A DNA stretch of 64,000 nt from Siphonodentalium dalli (GCA_032622095.1 CP136066.1:207350978-207414977); one strand, 5' to 3'. Shown: positions 44,056-55,510, counted from the stretch's first letter. Made by a program: numbers and translations. Notes: a model not told the origin generated them from the sequence alone.

Positions 44056-44851
44056 TTGATAATATATCCATTATAAGATGTGAGTCAGTGACATGCCATG
44101 TTCGTTGAGAAATCAAACTGCCATAATAATTAAAATTTTCACAATGTTACCTAAGCAATTCTTATAGATATATCTTTCTTTATAACAAAGAGAGCGTGCG
44201 ACAAATGATGTCATGTGGGTATTTCCGCAGATAAGGGGAACTCCCTCATTATTATCCCATTATCATATCATTATCATAGCATTTGCATTCGTTATTCGGA
44301 AACTTTCGGCTCTTCTCGTCACATGTATTAGATTCGAGTCGACAAAAATCCGTCGTTTGAAACCAAGACGGATTTCAGACGCATCACCGACGAAGATTCG
44401 TCTGAATTGGACGGAGATTCGTCTGTGGTGTGTCTGACACGGATCTAATTGTTTCAAACGTCGCATTTTAGACGCATTTAATACAATTGTGGGTCTGGTA
44501 TTAGATTCGAGTCGACAAAAATCCGTCGTTTGGAACGGGCCTTAGTCTCCCAGAGCAATTGAGGTTCAAGTAGAATGAGGTTCCCAGAGAGTGAATTTGG
44601 TGATGCTAGCCCACCGTGTGGAATAACGTCACTAAATTCACCCTCTGGGGACCTCATTCTGCAAATGACAGACACACTATTTCAAAGCTTGAATGGACCC
44701 CAACACATGTGAATAGAACAGTACCTGGTACAATGTATATATTTATGTTTTCTTGGTCGCTGAACGATGCACAGAAAATAAGTGATAAAAAATGAAATCC
44801 CCCCCCCCAAAGTTTCCAAGAAAATCTAAATCTATAGGGGTTTATTTTGAA

Positions 44852-45051
44852 TATAGTAATGCCCTAAATAATCTACTCCTTAACCACAGCAGAATTATGG
44901 GTAACTTTTCAGGATTTAGTCGGAAATATGTCTTGTTGCTCATTGAGAGCTTTCCGATGAATGGCAACAAGCCATATTTCCGATTAAATCCTGAAAAATT
45001 ACCCATAATTCTGCTGTGATTAAGGAGTCGATTATTTAGGGCATTACTGTA
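44852..45051. mobile_element. MAR-B MITE
   Basis: Left end TAGTAATGCCCTAAATAATC (first base changed), right end GGCATTACTG-TA. Inserted next to the sequence later captured at 8902-9024. Confidence 0.82.
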
Positions 45052-45850
45052 CAAACTAGAGATGTAACATGAGGCTGAAACGTCCGTGGAGATTTGAAGT
45101 ATGGAAATGGAAAGTATCATGGAATTGCTTTTATATGGGAGGTGTCTGAAGTAAATTGTGAGTTGTGATAAGAAGTTGACAGTCACTTTTTCCATTTCCT
45201 CCCCGCTGCCTATCTCTAGAATTAAATCACTCCAACATTATTTTCTCAAACCATCAGAACCATTAAAGACGAATTCGAGGTTCCAGGCGAATTTTTCCGA
45301 AACCTATTTTACATTTTGTAAATAACATTTCTGGGACAAGATGTGCTACAAGAAAGGCACTATTTTGTTTGATATTGGGTTTTCTATACATTTATTTCGA
45401 TGTTTTAGAGGGACACCAACAATTAATTTCTTAAATTTTCAATAACAAAATGGTAATTTTTGGGGGTAATTTTGCTCTAGTTTATGTCATATTTGGTTTT
45501 AAAAAACAAATTGCAAAAGAACAAACCGGAAAACGATGTTAAATTAAATATTTATGTTGTTGTTGTAACTGATCTGGAAGTTACTAGAACCCTATTTTGA
45601 TGGTTGGAAAGTGACAAAATCGAGCATTAAATATACAATACTAAAGATGTAACGTGAGGCTGAAACCTCCGCAGGGATTTAAAGTATGAAAATGGAAAGT
45701 ATCATGGAATAGCTTTTATATGGTAGGCGTCTGAAGTAAATTGTGATTAGTGATAAGAAGTTGACATCGTCACTTTTTCCATTTCCTCCCCGCTGCCTAT
45801 CTCTAGAATTCAATCACTCCTACATTATTTTCTCAAACCATCAGAATTAT
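45050..45850. repeat. Pair of about 200-bp direct repeats
   Basis: 45053-45245 and 45641-45841 share gatgtaacatgaggctgaaa, tggaaagtatcatggaat and tttttccatttcctccccgc at about 90% by eye. The first copy touches the MAR-B at 44852; the second has no MITE. 45850-46416 has nothing recognised. Confidence 0.75.
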
Positions 45851-46416
45851 ATTGATTTTTTTTCCCGCCAGTTGAGAATGGAAAGATTTCCCTTGACAGC
45901 GACAATCTACCGTGATTGTGGCCGCGCACAACATGCTTACTTTGTATTAGCTGTTTAATAGTTACAACTTGTTGCAACGAGATTCCTAAAAAAAATATGA
46001 AAATTTTATTGAAGGTTTATTTTGTGACACTGAATGACTTTTTGTGATGTTTGTTTTTCTACACATGAGTTCTTTGGAGCTTCGACAAAGTATTGTAAAG
46101 GTATGTTGCTTCGATTGTTTAGCTAAATTATTGGCAACATTACAGGTGTAAATTATAACTGTGCGGCAACGTACATCAAAGGGAGCTGTTTAATGTAGTG
46201 TGTGCTCGATATTCCAACCCATTTCCTGTATACATCTCTCTAACATTAAGACTCACTTGGACAGGTCGATATGAAGTATGAATATTACCGGCTGAATTCA
46301 TTGAGATACACAATTTTATGTCACTCACATATTGTATCCAATGACAAACTGCCAACATGCCAGTCATAATGCTCGAGAATTACTTTTTTTTTATGATTTT
46401 ATATATGTTTGCTGTT

Positions 46417-46572
46417 TTAACGCTTTTCATGACGGGAGCTGTGCTGGTGCAGCATTAATGATCCTGCGTCAGTTCCCTTATGAATTTCCCTTAGGGAGCC
46501 TTGCAATTATAAGAGAATGTACTGACTTACAAGGTGAAGGTAAATATTTTTAGGCCAAGGTATTCTCTTATA
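46417..46572. mobile_element. TTAA-3 MITE, partial
   Basis: TTAA-CGCTTTTCATGACGGGAGC, gctggtgcagcattaatgat and one decayed hairpin; right end lost after tattctcttatatttaca. Confidence 0.6.
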
Positions 46573-46635
46573 TTTACATACACCTAACATCTCCTCCGAT
46601 TTCCCCATAGCGTTACGGTAGACACGCCCCCGTAT

Positions 46636-46716
46636 TCAATGCGTTCATAAACCTATGAACGCAATGTGACGTCACTTCCAATGTCGTTCATAGGTTTATG
46701 AACACATTGGTCCCGG
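46636..46716. repeat. Paired inverted hairpins around a CRE palindrome
   Basis: gcgttcataaacctatgaac and its reverse complement cgttcataggtttatgaac flank aatgtgacgtcacttcc. Each is itself a hairpin. TGACGTCA is the full CRE palindrome; a regulatory role is conjecture. Confidence 0.7.
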
Positions 46717-47210
46717 AAATGACATTGCCGACTGCTTGAGTATCTATATAGTACGTCCGGATTTGGCAAGAATTTTTTTTTTTGGTCTATAATCAGTGTT
46801 GTTGCCCGGTGTTACTGAACGTTGATGTTCAAAAATCCCGCTACTTAATAACGTTTTATCATATTCCTTACCGCTACAAATATCCCCCGAACCTCACAAA
46901 TATATCATTATGGTAGAACGGCGTGTTGTCGATTTCTTATCCACAGCCGAAACTTAATTGTTAGTTTCAGTTATCATTCTTGAAATCAACACGTCTACAT
47001 TAGTTACTAGCTAAACAAGACAGTTTGTCATATGTGTATACTAAACTGTGAAATTGCGTGGTTTTTTTCGTTCTTCAAGAACGGATTCTCAAAATGTTTG
47101 GTTTTCCAAAAAACGAGGATTCGCACTTTCTGAACTGAACTCCATGCGTTCATTTAAATAGATGAATAAATAGTGGGAAAGACAGACAATCCTGAATAAA
47201 TATATATAAT

Positions 47211-47328
47211 AAACGGCGGATTCAACGTGGTCATGGGTTTTGACCGCGATAAAAAATCAGCAAACTCTTTTGCTGATTTTTTCTCGCGGTCAAAATCCCA
47301 TGACCACATTGGAACCGCCGTTTATTTC
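47211..47328. repeat. Near-perfect foldback of about 118 bp
   Basis: aaacggcggattcaacgtgg ... gcaaactcttttgctgattt ... ccacattggaaccgccgttt: a stem of more than 50 bp with few mismatches and a tiny loop. Probably a minimal MITE; terminal duplication not clear (tata/ttat). Confidence 0.8.
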
Positions 47329-47329
47329 T

Positions 47330-47516
47330 TATATAAATTCATGAAAACCCTGTGCCAATGCATTCTCTTATATATGTGAGTCTCCTGCAGGGAGCTTTAC
47401 ATATATAAGAGAAAATACTGACTTACATATATAAGTGGGAGACTCACATATATAAGAGAATGCATTGGCACAGGGTTTTCATGAATTTTCAGGAAGCTCC
47501 AATCATGGAAGGTTAA
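47330..47516. mobile_element. TTAA-3-like MITE, short
   Basis: ttcatgaaaaccctgtgcca to tggcacagggttttcatgaa is one large palindrome containing two hairpin modules (inner stem CTCC-tgca-GGAG in the first). Right end ctccaatcatggaagg-TTAA. Confidence 0.72.
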
Positions 47517-47686
47517 TAACACCCAATTTCAACAGTTCAGAATTCATTTGGGCATGAACACAGCTCTCATATATAAATTGAATCCATATCAAATTTTAAT
47601 TTCTTATGATGTGTCTGTCATGTGGTTGTCAGCCATAATGCAAATTGTTTTTTTATATATTGTCAGTGTTGAGTGAATATTGAATA

Positions 47687-48683
47687 TTAGGCCTTTTTTT
47701 TTTTATAAGATGGTTTGCGAATCCGACCGACCTCAAATTTTCGTTTTTCTAAAAAAAAAAAAAATGAAATTTCACGTTATTTTTTTTGCCGCCGATCCTT
47801 TACAAGCCCACCTGATGACATAAAAATAAAAATATTGATTTCATTTAACAACATCGTTGATCGTGATGTCGACGAAAATAGGAAATATAAACTGCATAAA
47901 TCGTCCATTTCTGTTATTCCTATTTTTACACTATAGCGACTACACATGGGGAATTCCCCTGTTAGAACTTCCGCTTTTGGTACATAAACATGGCCGCGCC
48001 CGCAAATTCGGTCAAACAATATATTTTGTGTCATATTCAACAGAAAAGGTGAAACTATGCAATCGTTAAGAACGTTGTCCAATAATGGAACTGTGGCAGA
48101 TATATGCCTTCAACATTAGGATGAGGATGTGGCGCTTAGATATGACTACAAACGGGCGACGCATATTCCGGATTGGACTGTACTTGTCAGTTGATGTTCA
48201 GGCCGATAACCTTATGCAGGCTGCTACTCAAAGGGCATTATCCCCGAAACGCCGTGAAAGTCGGTGCCAAGAAGAGGAAGATTTAAATGAACTAATAAAA
48301 AATAATCTACATTTTAATAATATTGTCTCAATTCAATATTAATAATACTATCAATACAGGTAGTTCAATACCCACACACGGACCATCTCTACCACACAAC
48401 CTGCAGTTTAAAATATGGTGCATATTTCTGACATCTGTGAATTCTCTGTATTCAAGGATTCCAAGCCAATATATGTCCTATCATATAGCAATATATTAGA
48501 ATTATCTATAATTCCTTTATAGTATAAATAAAACAGTGTTGGGAAAAAAAACATGTTTTCAGCCTGTTTGTGTATTTATTTATTTTCCCAACCATGTTTT
48601 TTTTTGTTTTTTTTTCCGTCCGACCGACCCACTATTCTGGGGAAAAAATCTGCAAACCATCTTATCAAAAAAAAAAGGCCTTA
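47687..48683. mobile_element. Harbinger-like element with TTA target site
   Basis: TTA at 47687-47689 and 48681-48683. Ends GGCC-poly(T)-ataagatggtttgc and the complement gcaaaccatcttatc-poly(A)-GGCC. Sub-terminal ccgaccgacc occurs on both sides. About 990 bp. The internal open frame is listed separately; no transposase or Myb-like domain is recognised. Confidence 0.68.
48085..48342 (+). other. Orphan open frame inside a Harbinger-like element
   Basis: 85 codons starting MELWQIYAFNIRMRMWRLDM. A basic then acidic segment (SPKRRESRCQEEEDLNELIK) follows NLMQAATQRAL. Position inside the TIRs suggests captured host sequence or element-derived coding remnant. No family recognised and no second copy. 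Confidence 0.25.
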
Positions 48684-48856
48684 TTATTAAATGTTGCCAC
48701 TCAAATCACTAAATTGACATGTTTTTTCGGGGATGCTGGTGCCATTGTGAGGAATATTGTTAAGCAGATGTACATATGAGAATCGTGAGTGTCGAGTAAA
48801 TATTCATAAAGATGATGAAAAGTTGTCACTAGAATCTGCAAATTGACATGTCTGTT

Positions 48857-49299
48857 CAAGTCTGCAAATAGTGTGTCTGTCATTTGCAGAATGAGGTCCC
48901 CAGAGGGTGAATTTAGAAACAATACCCCCTCACAGCGCGGGCTAGCATCACAAAATTCACCCTCTGGAAACCTCGTTCTGCTTAGGCCTCAACTCCTGTG
49001 GGAGACCTAGGATCAGAATAAAGTTCCCCAGTTAAAAGATGTTCTCCCATTAGTCACCTCGATTATGCATAATACCTTCTGCAAATTAGGGTATATAGAA
49101 ACTGAACAGAAGGGAAAATATAACTTAAAAACAATGTTAATTTGAGACCATAGATATACTTCCCTGAAGATGAGGCCTAAGAAGAATGAGGTTCCCAGAG
49201 GGTGAATTTGGTGATGCTAGCCTGCTGTGCAGGATAGCATCACTAAATTCACCCTCTGGGAACGTCATTCTGCAAATGACAGACACACTTTTTGCTTGT
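48857..49299. mobile_element. HAT-A MITE
   Basis: CAAGTCTGCAAATAGTGTG to tttttgcttg; both arms and centre present. Confidence 0.78.
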
Positions 49300-49361
49300 A
49301 CCTGCTCTGAATACTCGTGCTGTTGTGAGGAACATTGTTATGCAACTGTGCATATTAGAAA

Positions 49362-49660
49362 TGCAAAGACATACATAGAACAGCATGAGTGTGTTAATGG
49401 GTTTGTCGATACTGCACGAGTATTAGTGCGAAGATTTGAATGATCGAGAGGTGCAGCCTCAAGTTCTATCCTTCCGCGATGGCACAAGTGCCGTATCGAC
49501 AAACCCATTAACAAATTTGTCAGTCTATTTTATCATGAATGATAATGATTTTATTTTATAGTTCCGGTTTCAAGGATGAGGGGAACGTCATTTATGTTGT
49601 GTGACGTCAACGATTGCATATGGAACTCGTGTTCCTTTCGGATTTGTAAAAATGAAACAG
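49362..49660. repeat. Dispersed repeat F, second copy
   Basis: gcatgagtgtgttaatgggt ... gatggcacaagtgccgtatc, then agttccggtttcaaggatga and gtgacgtcaacgattgcata. Diverged counterpart of 28050-28400. Confidence 0.6.
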
Positions 49661-49681
49661 CAGGAACAATCATGTAGTAAA

Positions 49682-49933
49682 AAACATAATAGATAAAATC
49701 CTTACTGCCTCGTCCATAACACATACAGTAATGATAGAACATTTATAAGATAAAATCCTTACTGCCTTGTCCATAACACATACAGTAATGATAGAACATT
49801 TATAAGATAAAATCCTTACTGCCTCGTCCATAACACATACAGTAATGATAGAACATTTATAATCCTTAAATCCTGAAATGTTACCCATAATTCTGCTGTG
49901 GTTAAGGAGTCGATTATTTAGGGCATTACTGTA
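49682..49933. repeat. 57-bp direct repeat (x3) running into a MAR-B fragment
   Basis: aagataaaatccttactgcc ... cataacacatacagtaatga-tagaacattta in three copies (49682-49862). The third leads into a MAR-B right arm (aaatcctgaaatgttaccca ... GGGCATTACTG). Each unit contains tacagtaatg, the first bases of MAR-B, so the repeat was probably seeded by the MITE's left end. Confidence 0.8.
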
Positions 49934-49978
49934 TAGTAAGACAAATTTCATGGAAATGTGGTATGCAAGACCTAACTG

Positions 49979-50247
49979 TTAACCCTTTCATGACGGGAGC
50001 TGTGGTGGTGCAGCATTAAATATCATGTGCCAGTGTATTCTCTTATATGTGCGAGTCTCCCATAGGAAGCCTCGCATATATAAGAGAATGCACTGGCTTA
50101 CAAGCCAATGTCAAGGTAAATATTGTTAGGCCAATGTATTCTCTTATATATGCCCTGGCTCCCTATGGGAGACTCGCATATAAAAAAAAATGCATCGGTA
50201 CAGAGTTTTCGCAAAGTTTCAGGAAGCTCTAGTTATGGAAGGGTTAA
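49979..50247. mobile_element. TTAA-3 MITE
   Basis: TTAA both sides, CCCTTTCATGACGGGAGC left end, two hairpins; the second is shortened. Confidence 0.82.
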
Positions 50248-50484
50248 CAAATGATAGATTATATTTCTATTCTATTATTTCAACCATTTCTATACTAAAT
50301 GAATTCTCCCATTCAGTTATAAAACTATATATTGGAATGGTCTATTATTCATCTGGAGTGGATTTCAGGAAATATAGGCAGACAAAAGTACAGAAGGAAT
50401 AATATTGATTGGAGGGAAATGTTCAGATATATTCAACAAACGGCTATTTGTTGAACTTATTATTTGAACATTTCCTATGGGAAC
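50248..50484. mobile_element. TTAA-5 MITE, decayed and reversed
   Basis: Contains gaatggtctattattcatct, gttcagatatattcaacaaa and ttgttgaacttattatttga-acatttcc. The left end shares or abuts the TTAA of the preceding TTAA-3. Confidence 0.55.
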
Positions 50485-50620
50485 TAACAATATTTACCAT
50501 GACCTTGTAATCCAGTGCATTCTCTTATATTTGTCATGACCTTGTAAGCCTATTGGAGACTCACATAATAATTATATAAGAGAATGCACTGGCACAGGAT
50601 CTTTAATGCTGCACCAGTGC
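50485..50620. mobile_element. TTAA-3 right-half fragment
   Basis: aacaatatttaccatgacct to aatgctgcaccagtgcag, then an abrupt switch into MAR-B (aaatatggcttg). Confidence 0.6.
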
Positions 50621-51164
50621 AGAAATATGGCTTGTTGCCATTCATCGGAAAGCACTCACTCAGAGCTTTCCGATGAATGGCAACAAGCCATATTACTGAC
50701 TAAATCCTGAAAAGTTACCCATAACTCTGCTGTGGTTAACTCTTTACCCAACAGAAGGGCCCTGTGCCAATGCATTCTCTTATATATGCGAGTCGACCAT
50801 AGGTCGCCTCGCATATATAAGAGAATGCATTGGCTTAACACATTAAAAATTATAAAATTGTTAAAGAATGTAAGAAAAAATGGTAAAAAGTGTTAAAAAA
50901 AAAGATTTTTTTAGGCCAATGCATTCTCTTATATATGCGAGGCGACCTATGGTCGACTCGCATATATAAGAGAATGCATTGGCACAGGGCATAACTGTAA
51001 CTATCACAATGTGGTCAAGGAGCCGGTTCCAATGATATCCATATGTGTATGGTTCTATTGAGACAGACCGAAGATATTTTAGGCTGTTGAAGCTTTATTT
51101 GGCCGGTTTTGGCCGGTTTGTTGGGTAAAGGGTTAAGGAGTCGATTATTTAGGGCATTACTGTA
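50621..51164. mobile_element. MAR-B MITE with a nested TTAA-1
   Basis: MAR-B (left end lost) from aaatatggcttgttgcc to GGGCATTACTG-TA, interrupted at gtgg-TTAA-ggagtc by the element below. The flank after 51163 recurs at 61464-61563. Confidence 0.83.
50736..51136 (-). mobile_element. TTAA-1 MITE nested in MAR-B
   Basis: TTAA both sides, short arm first (ctctttacccaacagaaggg), both hairpins intact. The TTAA belongs to the host MITE. Confidence 0.9.
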
Positions 51165-51267
51165 TTTAAGATTATTTTTTAGAATGAATTTTGTTTTTCT
51201 ATTAGTTTTATCACCTAATAGCAACATTGTAGACCGTCCAATGGAAATAAATTAAGATGTGAATGGC

Positions 51268-51345
51268 AAACCTGGAAATATGGTATCTGAAATTTGCAGA
51301 ATAAGGTCCCCAGAGGGTGAATTAAGTGACGCTATCCCACATCGA
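51268..51345. mobile_element. HAT-A left-arm fragment
   Basis: aacctggaaatatggtatct to gacgctatcccacatc. No second arm. Confidence 0.6.
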
Positions 51346-52221
51346 GCATCTTTATCAATTACTCTTGCCCAATATGATTTTATTTTTTCACAAAGAATAC
51401 ATTGAGGATGACAGCTTAATTTGTGATATTATAAAGAGATAGGAATGGCGATCCCTCTCAAATCCAAACTCCTCTCAAATCCAAACTCGTGTGGCTTCCA
51501 TGCTGTGTAAAAAATAGGAAAATGAAAAGAACTTTCAAAGGTTTCTTATCTTGGAGCCTAAATAATACCATGGTTAATTAAGTTTATGTCTAGCATCATC
51601 CAGGATTCTGATAATTAAATGCAAAATGCGGTTATTTTAGAATTAATCATTCTAGATAGGTTTCTGACAGTGTTCACTCGAGCCCAAAATATCTTGTGGC
51701 CAATTTTTTTGACATTATTCTGATTTTTTTTGGCCAAATTAAATCCTCATGTTCTGGTCACACAATTAATGAATAGTTTTGATTTATGTAACATCTAACA
51801 TTCTATTTAATTATGTCCATATCTTTAAATACCGTGTCTAGACTTTTTTAATCCCACCATTGTTACTTGGCAATACACCACTACCCACCATCTATCATTC
51901 AGCCATATGACAGACAAAGAATTCATTAGTGTTAATCTCATTACTGTTTTATTACATAGTGCACTGCCATTAGTGCCTTTTGTTACCCATTAAGCTGTAT
52001 CACCTAGTCAATTAGTAGATGATCATACTATAAATTTGATTCTCATGTCGCTACTGTTACAAAATCAATTTTGGTTTTTGAATTAGATTTCGATTTTGGG
52101 TTCAAAAAAACTTTGGCTAATTTGGCCTAAGACAGCATGAACATTGAGATGGTAATAAGAAATCAACTCAGTTAGATCGTCAATTCTGAAAATAATGTTT
52201 TCCTATGATTAGAACCAGTTA
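51346..52221. other. No gene recognised; repeat H copy at 51950-52142
   Basis: Repeat H is identified by acccattaagctgtatcacc and gatgatcatactataaattt; the rest is AT-rich and featureless. Confidence 0.5.
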
Positions 52222-52822
52222 AAAACTAGAGATGAGCCTGTCCCAGGTGGGACTGAGGTATACCCCCCGTATTCAACATTTTATTTGAATGTAGTAGCCA
52301 TTACTGTATATTGGGCACTGAAATTATTTGAACAGGTAACCCTAAATCTCCTAAGCCCTAACACTAGGAAGCTGGGACAAAATTATGCATGTTGCAAAAA
52401 CATTTCTAAGTCGAAAAATGGGGATAACTCCACCAAAAAATGTCGGACAGACATCATAATTGCAGGTGCACAGGTTCCCATGGTACTGTATATATGTGCC
52501 AAGTTTTTTTTAAATTGACCTAAAAATGAAGGAATAAAAGCTCGGACAAAATTATGCATGTTGCGAACATTTTCTAAGACGAAAAAGGGAGGATAACTCC
52601 ACCAAAAAAAGTCTGACAGACGTCATAATCGCAGGTGCACAGGTTCCCATGGTGGTTGATGTCTGTGCCAAGTTTCACGGAAAATGATCATAAAACGACT
52701 GAGAAAAACTCCGGACAAATATGTGTCCACGGATGGACAGACAGACAGTTCGACAGACAGACGGACGGACAAGCTGATTCCAGTATACCCCCCCCCCCAC
52801 AACTCGTTGCGGGGGGGATAAT
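52222..52822. repeat. Repeat J
   Basis: Left tgtcccaggtgggactgagg-tatacccccc; modules with ggggataactccaccaaaaa and gcaggtgcacaggttcccat; GACAGACGGACGG tract; right hairpin TATACCCCCCC ... GGGGGGGATA. Closely similar to 31940-32546. Confidence 0.68.
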
Positions 52823-52851
52823 TAGTGAAATTAGCCAGAAAAAGCAATAAA

Positions 52852-55178
52852 ATTATAATGAGAAATGCGCTCCATATAGCTAACGTTCTGCGTATGTGTT
52901 AGTATGATGTCATCTGCCATCGGGAGCAAAATGGAAGTATCTATATATGAGAAATGCGCTCCATACAGATAACGTTCTGCGTATGTGTTAGTATGATGTC
53001 ATCTGCCATCCGGAGCAAAATGGAAGTATCTATATATGAGAAACCCGCTCCATACAGCTAACGTTCTGTGTATGTGTTAGTATGATGTCATCTGCCATCC
53101 GGAGCAAAATGGAAGTATCTATATATGAGAAATGCGCTCCATACAGCTAACGTTCTGCGTATGTGTTAGTATGATGTCATCTGCCATCCGGAGCAAAATG
53201 GAAGTATCTATATATGAGAAATGCGCTCCATACAGCTAACGTTCTGCGTATGTGTTAGTATGATGTCATCTGCCATCCGGAGCAAAATGGAAGTATCTAT
53301 ATATGAGAAATGCGCTCCATACAGCTAACGTTCTGCGTATGTGTTAGTATGATGTCATCTGCCATCCGGAGCAAAATGGAAGTATCTATATAATGAGAAA
53401 CGCACTCCATACAGCTAACGTTCTGCGTATGTGTTAGTATGATGTCATCTGCCATCCGGAGCAAAATGGAAGTATCTATATATGAGAAATGCGCTCCATA
53501 CAGCTAACGTTCTGCGTATGTGTTAGTATGATGTCATCTGCCATCGGGAGCAAAATGGAAGTATCTATATATGAGAAATGCGCTCCATACAGATAACGTT
53601 CTGCGTATGTGTTAGTATGATGTCATCTGCCATCCGGAGCAAAATAGAAGTATCTATATATGAGAAATGCGCTCCATACAGATAACGTTCTGCGTATGTG
53701 TTAGTATGATGTCATCTGCCATCGGGAGCAAAATGGAAGTATCTATATATGAGAAATGCGCTCCATACAGATAACGTTCTGCGTATGTGTTAGTATGATG
53801 TCATCTGCCATCCGGAGCAAAATGGAAGTATCTATATATGAGAAATGCGCTCCATACAGATAACGTTCTGCGTATGTGTTAGTATGATGTCATCTGCCAT
53901 CCGGAGAAAAATGGAAGTATCTATATATGAGAAATGCGCTCCATACAGCTAACGTTCTGAATATGTGTTAGTATGATGTCATCTGCCATCCGGAGCAAAA
54001 TGAAAGTATCTATATATGAGAAATGCGCTCCATACAGATAACGTTCTGCGTATGTGTTAGTATGATGTCATCTGCCATCCGGAGCAAAATGGATGTATCT
54101 ATATATGAGAAATGCGCTCCATACAGCTAACGTTCTGCGTATGTGTTAGTATGATGTCATCTGCCATCCGGAGCAAAATGGAAGTACTAGTATCTATATA
54201 TGAGAAATGCGCTCCATACAGATAACGTTCTGCGTATGTGTTAGTATGATGTCGTCTGCCATCGGGAGCAAAATGGAAGTATCTATATATGAGAAATGCG
54301 CCCCATACAGATAACGTTCTGCGTATGTGTTAGTATGATGTCATCTGCCATCCGGAGCAAAATGGAAGTATCTATATATGAGAAATGCGCTCCATACAGC
54401 TAACCTTCTGCGTATGTGTTAGTATGATGTCATCTGCCATCCGGAGCAAAATGGAAGTATCTATATATGAGAAATGCGCTCCATACAGATAACGTTCTGC
54501 GTATGTGTTAGTATGATGTCATCTGCCATCCGGAGCAAAATAGAAGTATCTATATATGAGAAATGCGCTCCATACAGATAACGTTCTGCGTATGTGTTAG
54601 TATGATGTCATCTGCCATCGGGAGCAAAATGGAAGTATCTATATATGAGAAATGCGCTCCATACAGATAACGTTCTGCGTATGTGTTAGTATGATGTCAT
54701 CTGCCATCGGGAGCAAAATGGAAGTATCTATATATGAGAAATGCGCTCCATACAGATAACGTTCTGCGTATGTGTTAGTATGATGTCATCTGCCATCCGG
54801 AGCAAAATGGATGTATCTATATATGAGAAATGCGCTCCATACAGCTAACGTTCTGCGTATGTGTTAGTATGATGTCATCTGCCATCCGGAGCAAAATGGA
54901 AGTATCTATATATGAGAAATGCGCTCCATACAGATAACGTTCTGCGTATGTGTTAGTATGATGTCGTCTGCCATCGGGAGCAAAATGGAAGTATCTATAT
55001 ATGAGAAATGCGCCCCATACAGATAACGTTCTGCGTATGTGTTAGTATGATGTCATCTGCCATCCGGAGCAAAATGGAAGTATCTATATATGAGAAATGC
55101 GCTCCATACAGCTAACGTTCTGCGTATGTGTTAGTATCATGTCATCTGCCATCCGGAGCAAAATGGAAGTATCTATAT
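52852..55178. repeat. 89-bp minisatellite, about 26 units, with 8-unit higher-order repeat
   Basis: Unit: tatctatatatgagaaatgc, gctccatacagctaacgttc, tgcgtatgtgttagtatgat, gtcatctgccatccggagca, aaatggaag. Alternative states gataac/gctaac, cgggagc/ccggagc, cgccccat/cgctccat, gtcgtctg/gtcatctg and ggatgt/ggaagt tag individual units. The block starting ggatgt at 54091 is followed by the same ordered set of variants as the block at 54809, 718 bp (8 units plus a 6-bp insert) later. Flanks show no genes. Confidence 0.95.
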
Positions 55179-55510
55179 TATTTTCAAGACAGTGTCAGAC
55201 TTTAATTTATGGAAATAATGTTTCAATGCAATTAAGCCCCTATGCAATAATGATAACCTGATGCCTTTAATCGCTGAACATTGAAGACAAATGAGTAGCA
55301 GTCAGTCGCATGTTTCGTTGTAGTTTCGAGCAAGTTTACTGTTTTTCATGCCGCTATTATCAATTATTCCACCTCATACATCCTAAAACACAATGGTCTT
55401 CGTGAGTTAATAATTGCCACTAACCTTAACACGAAATTTTGCTTTATCATACGATTTAAGAATTGTACATAGATGATTCGCAAACAGCAATCCGCCCCAT
55501 GTCTATACAT

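Larger units (their letters stand above)
42938..44544. mobile_element. PIF/Harbinger-like non-autonomous element (1.6 kb)
   Basis: TSD TTA (42938-42940, 44542-44544). Terminal repeat of about 44 bp without mismatch, beginning GGCCCGTTCCAAACGACGG and running on through tttttgtcgactcgaatcta. Sub-terminal parts hold further inverted copies of cgactcgaatctaat and gatgcatctgcgg-like motifs. The GGCCC..GTT end and 3-bp TWA-type duplication fit PIF/Harbinger. The interior has no transposase and is largely a minisatellite (43360-44055). Confidence 0.82.
42649..44691. mobile_element. HAT-A MITE carrying a nested Harbinger-like element
   Basis: CAAGCCATGAAATAGTGTG start, TTTCAAAGCTTG end. HAT-A sequence stops at gatcc (42936) and resumes at gtctccca (44545), which in intact copies are adjacent. 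Confidence 0.82.
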
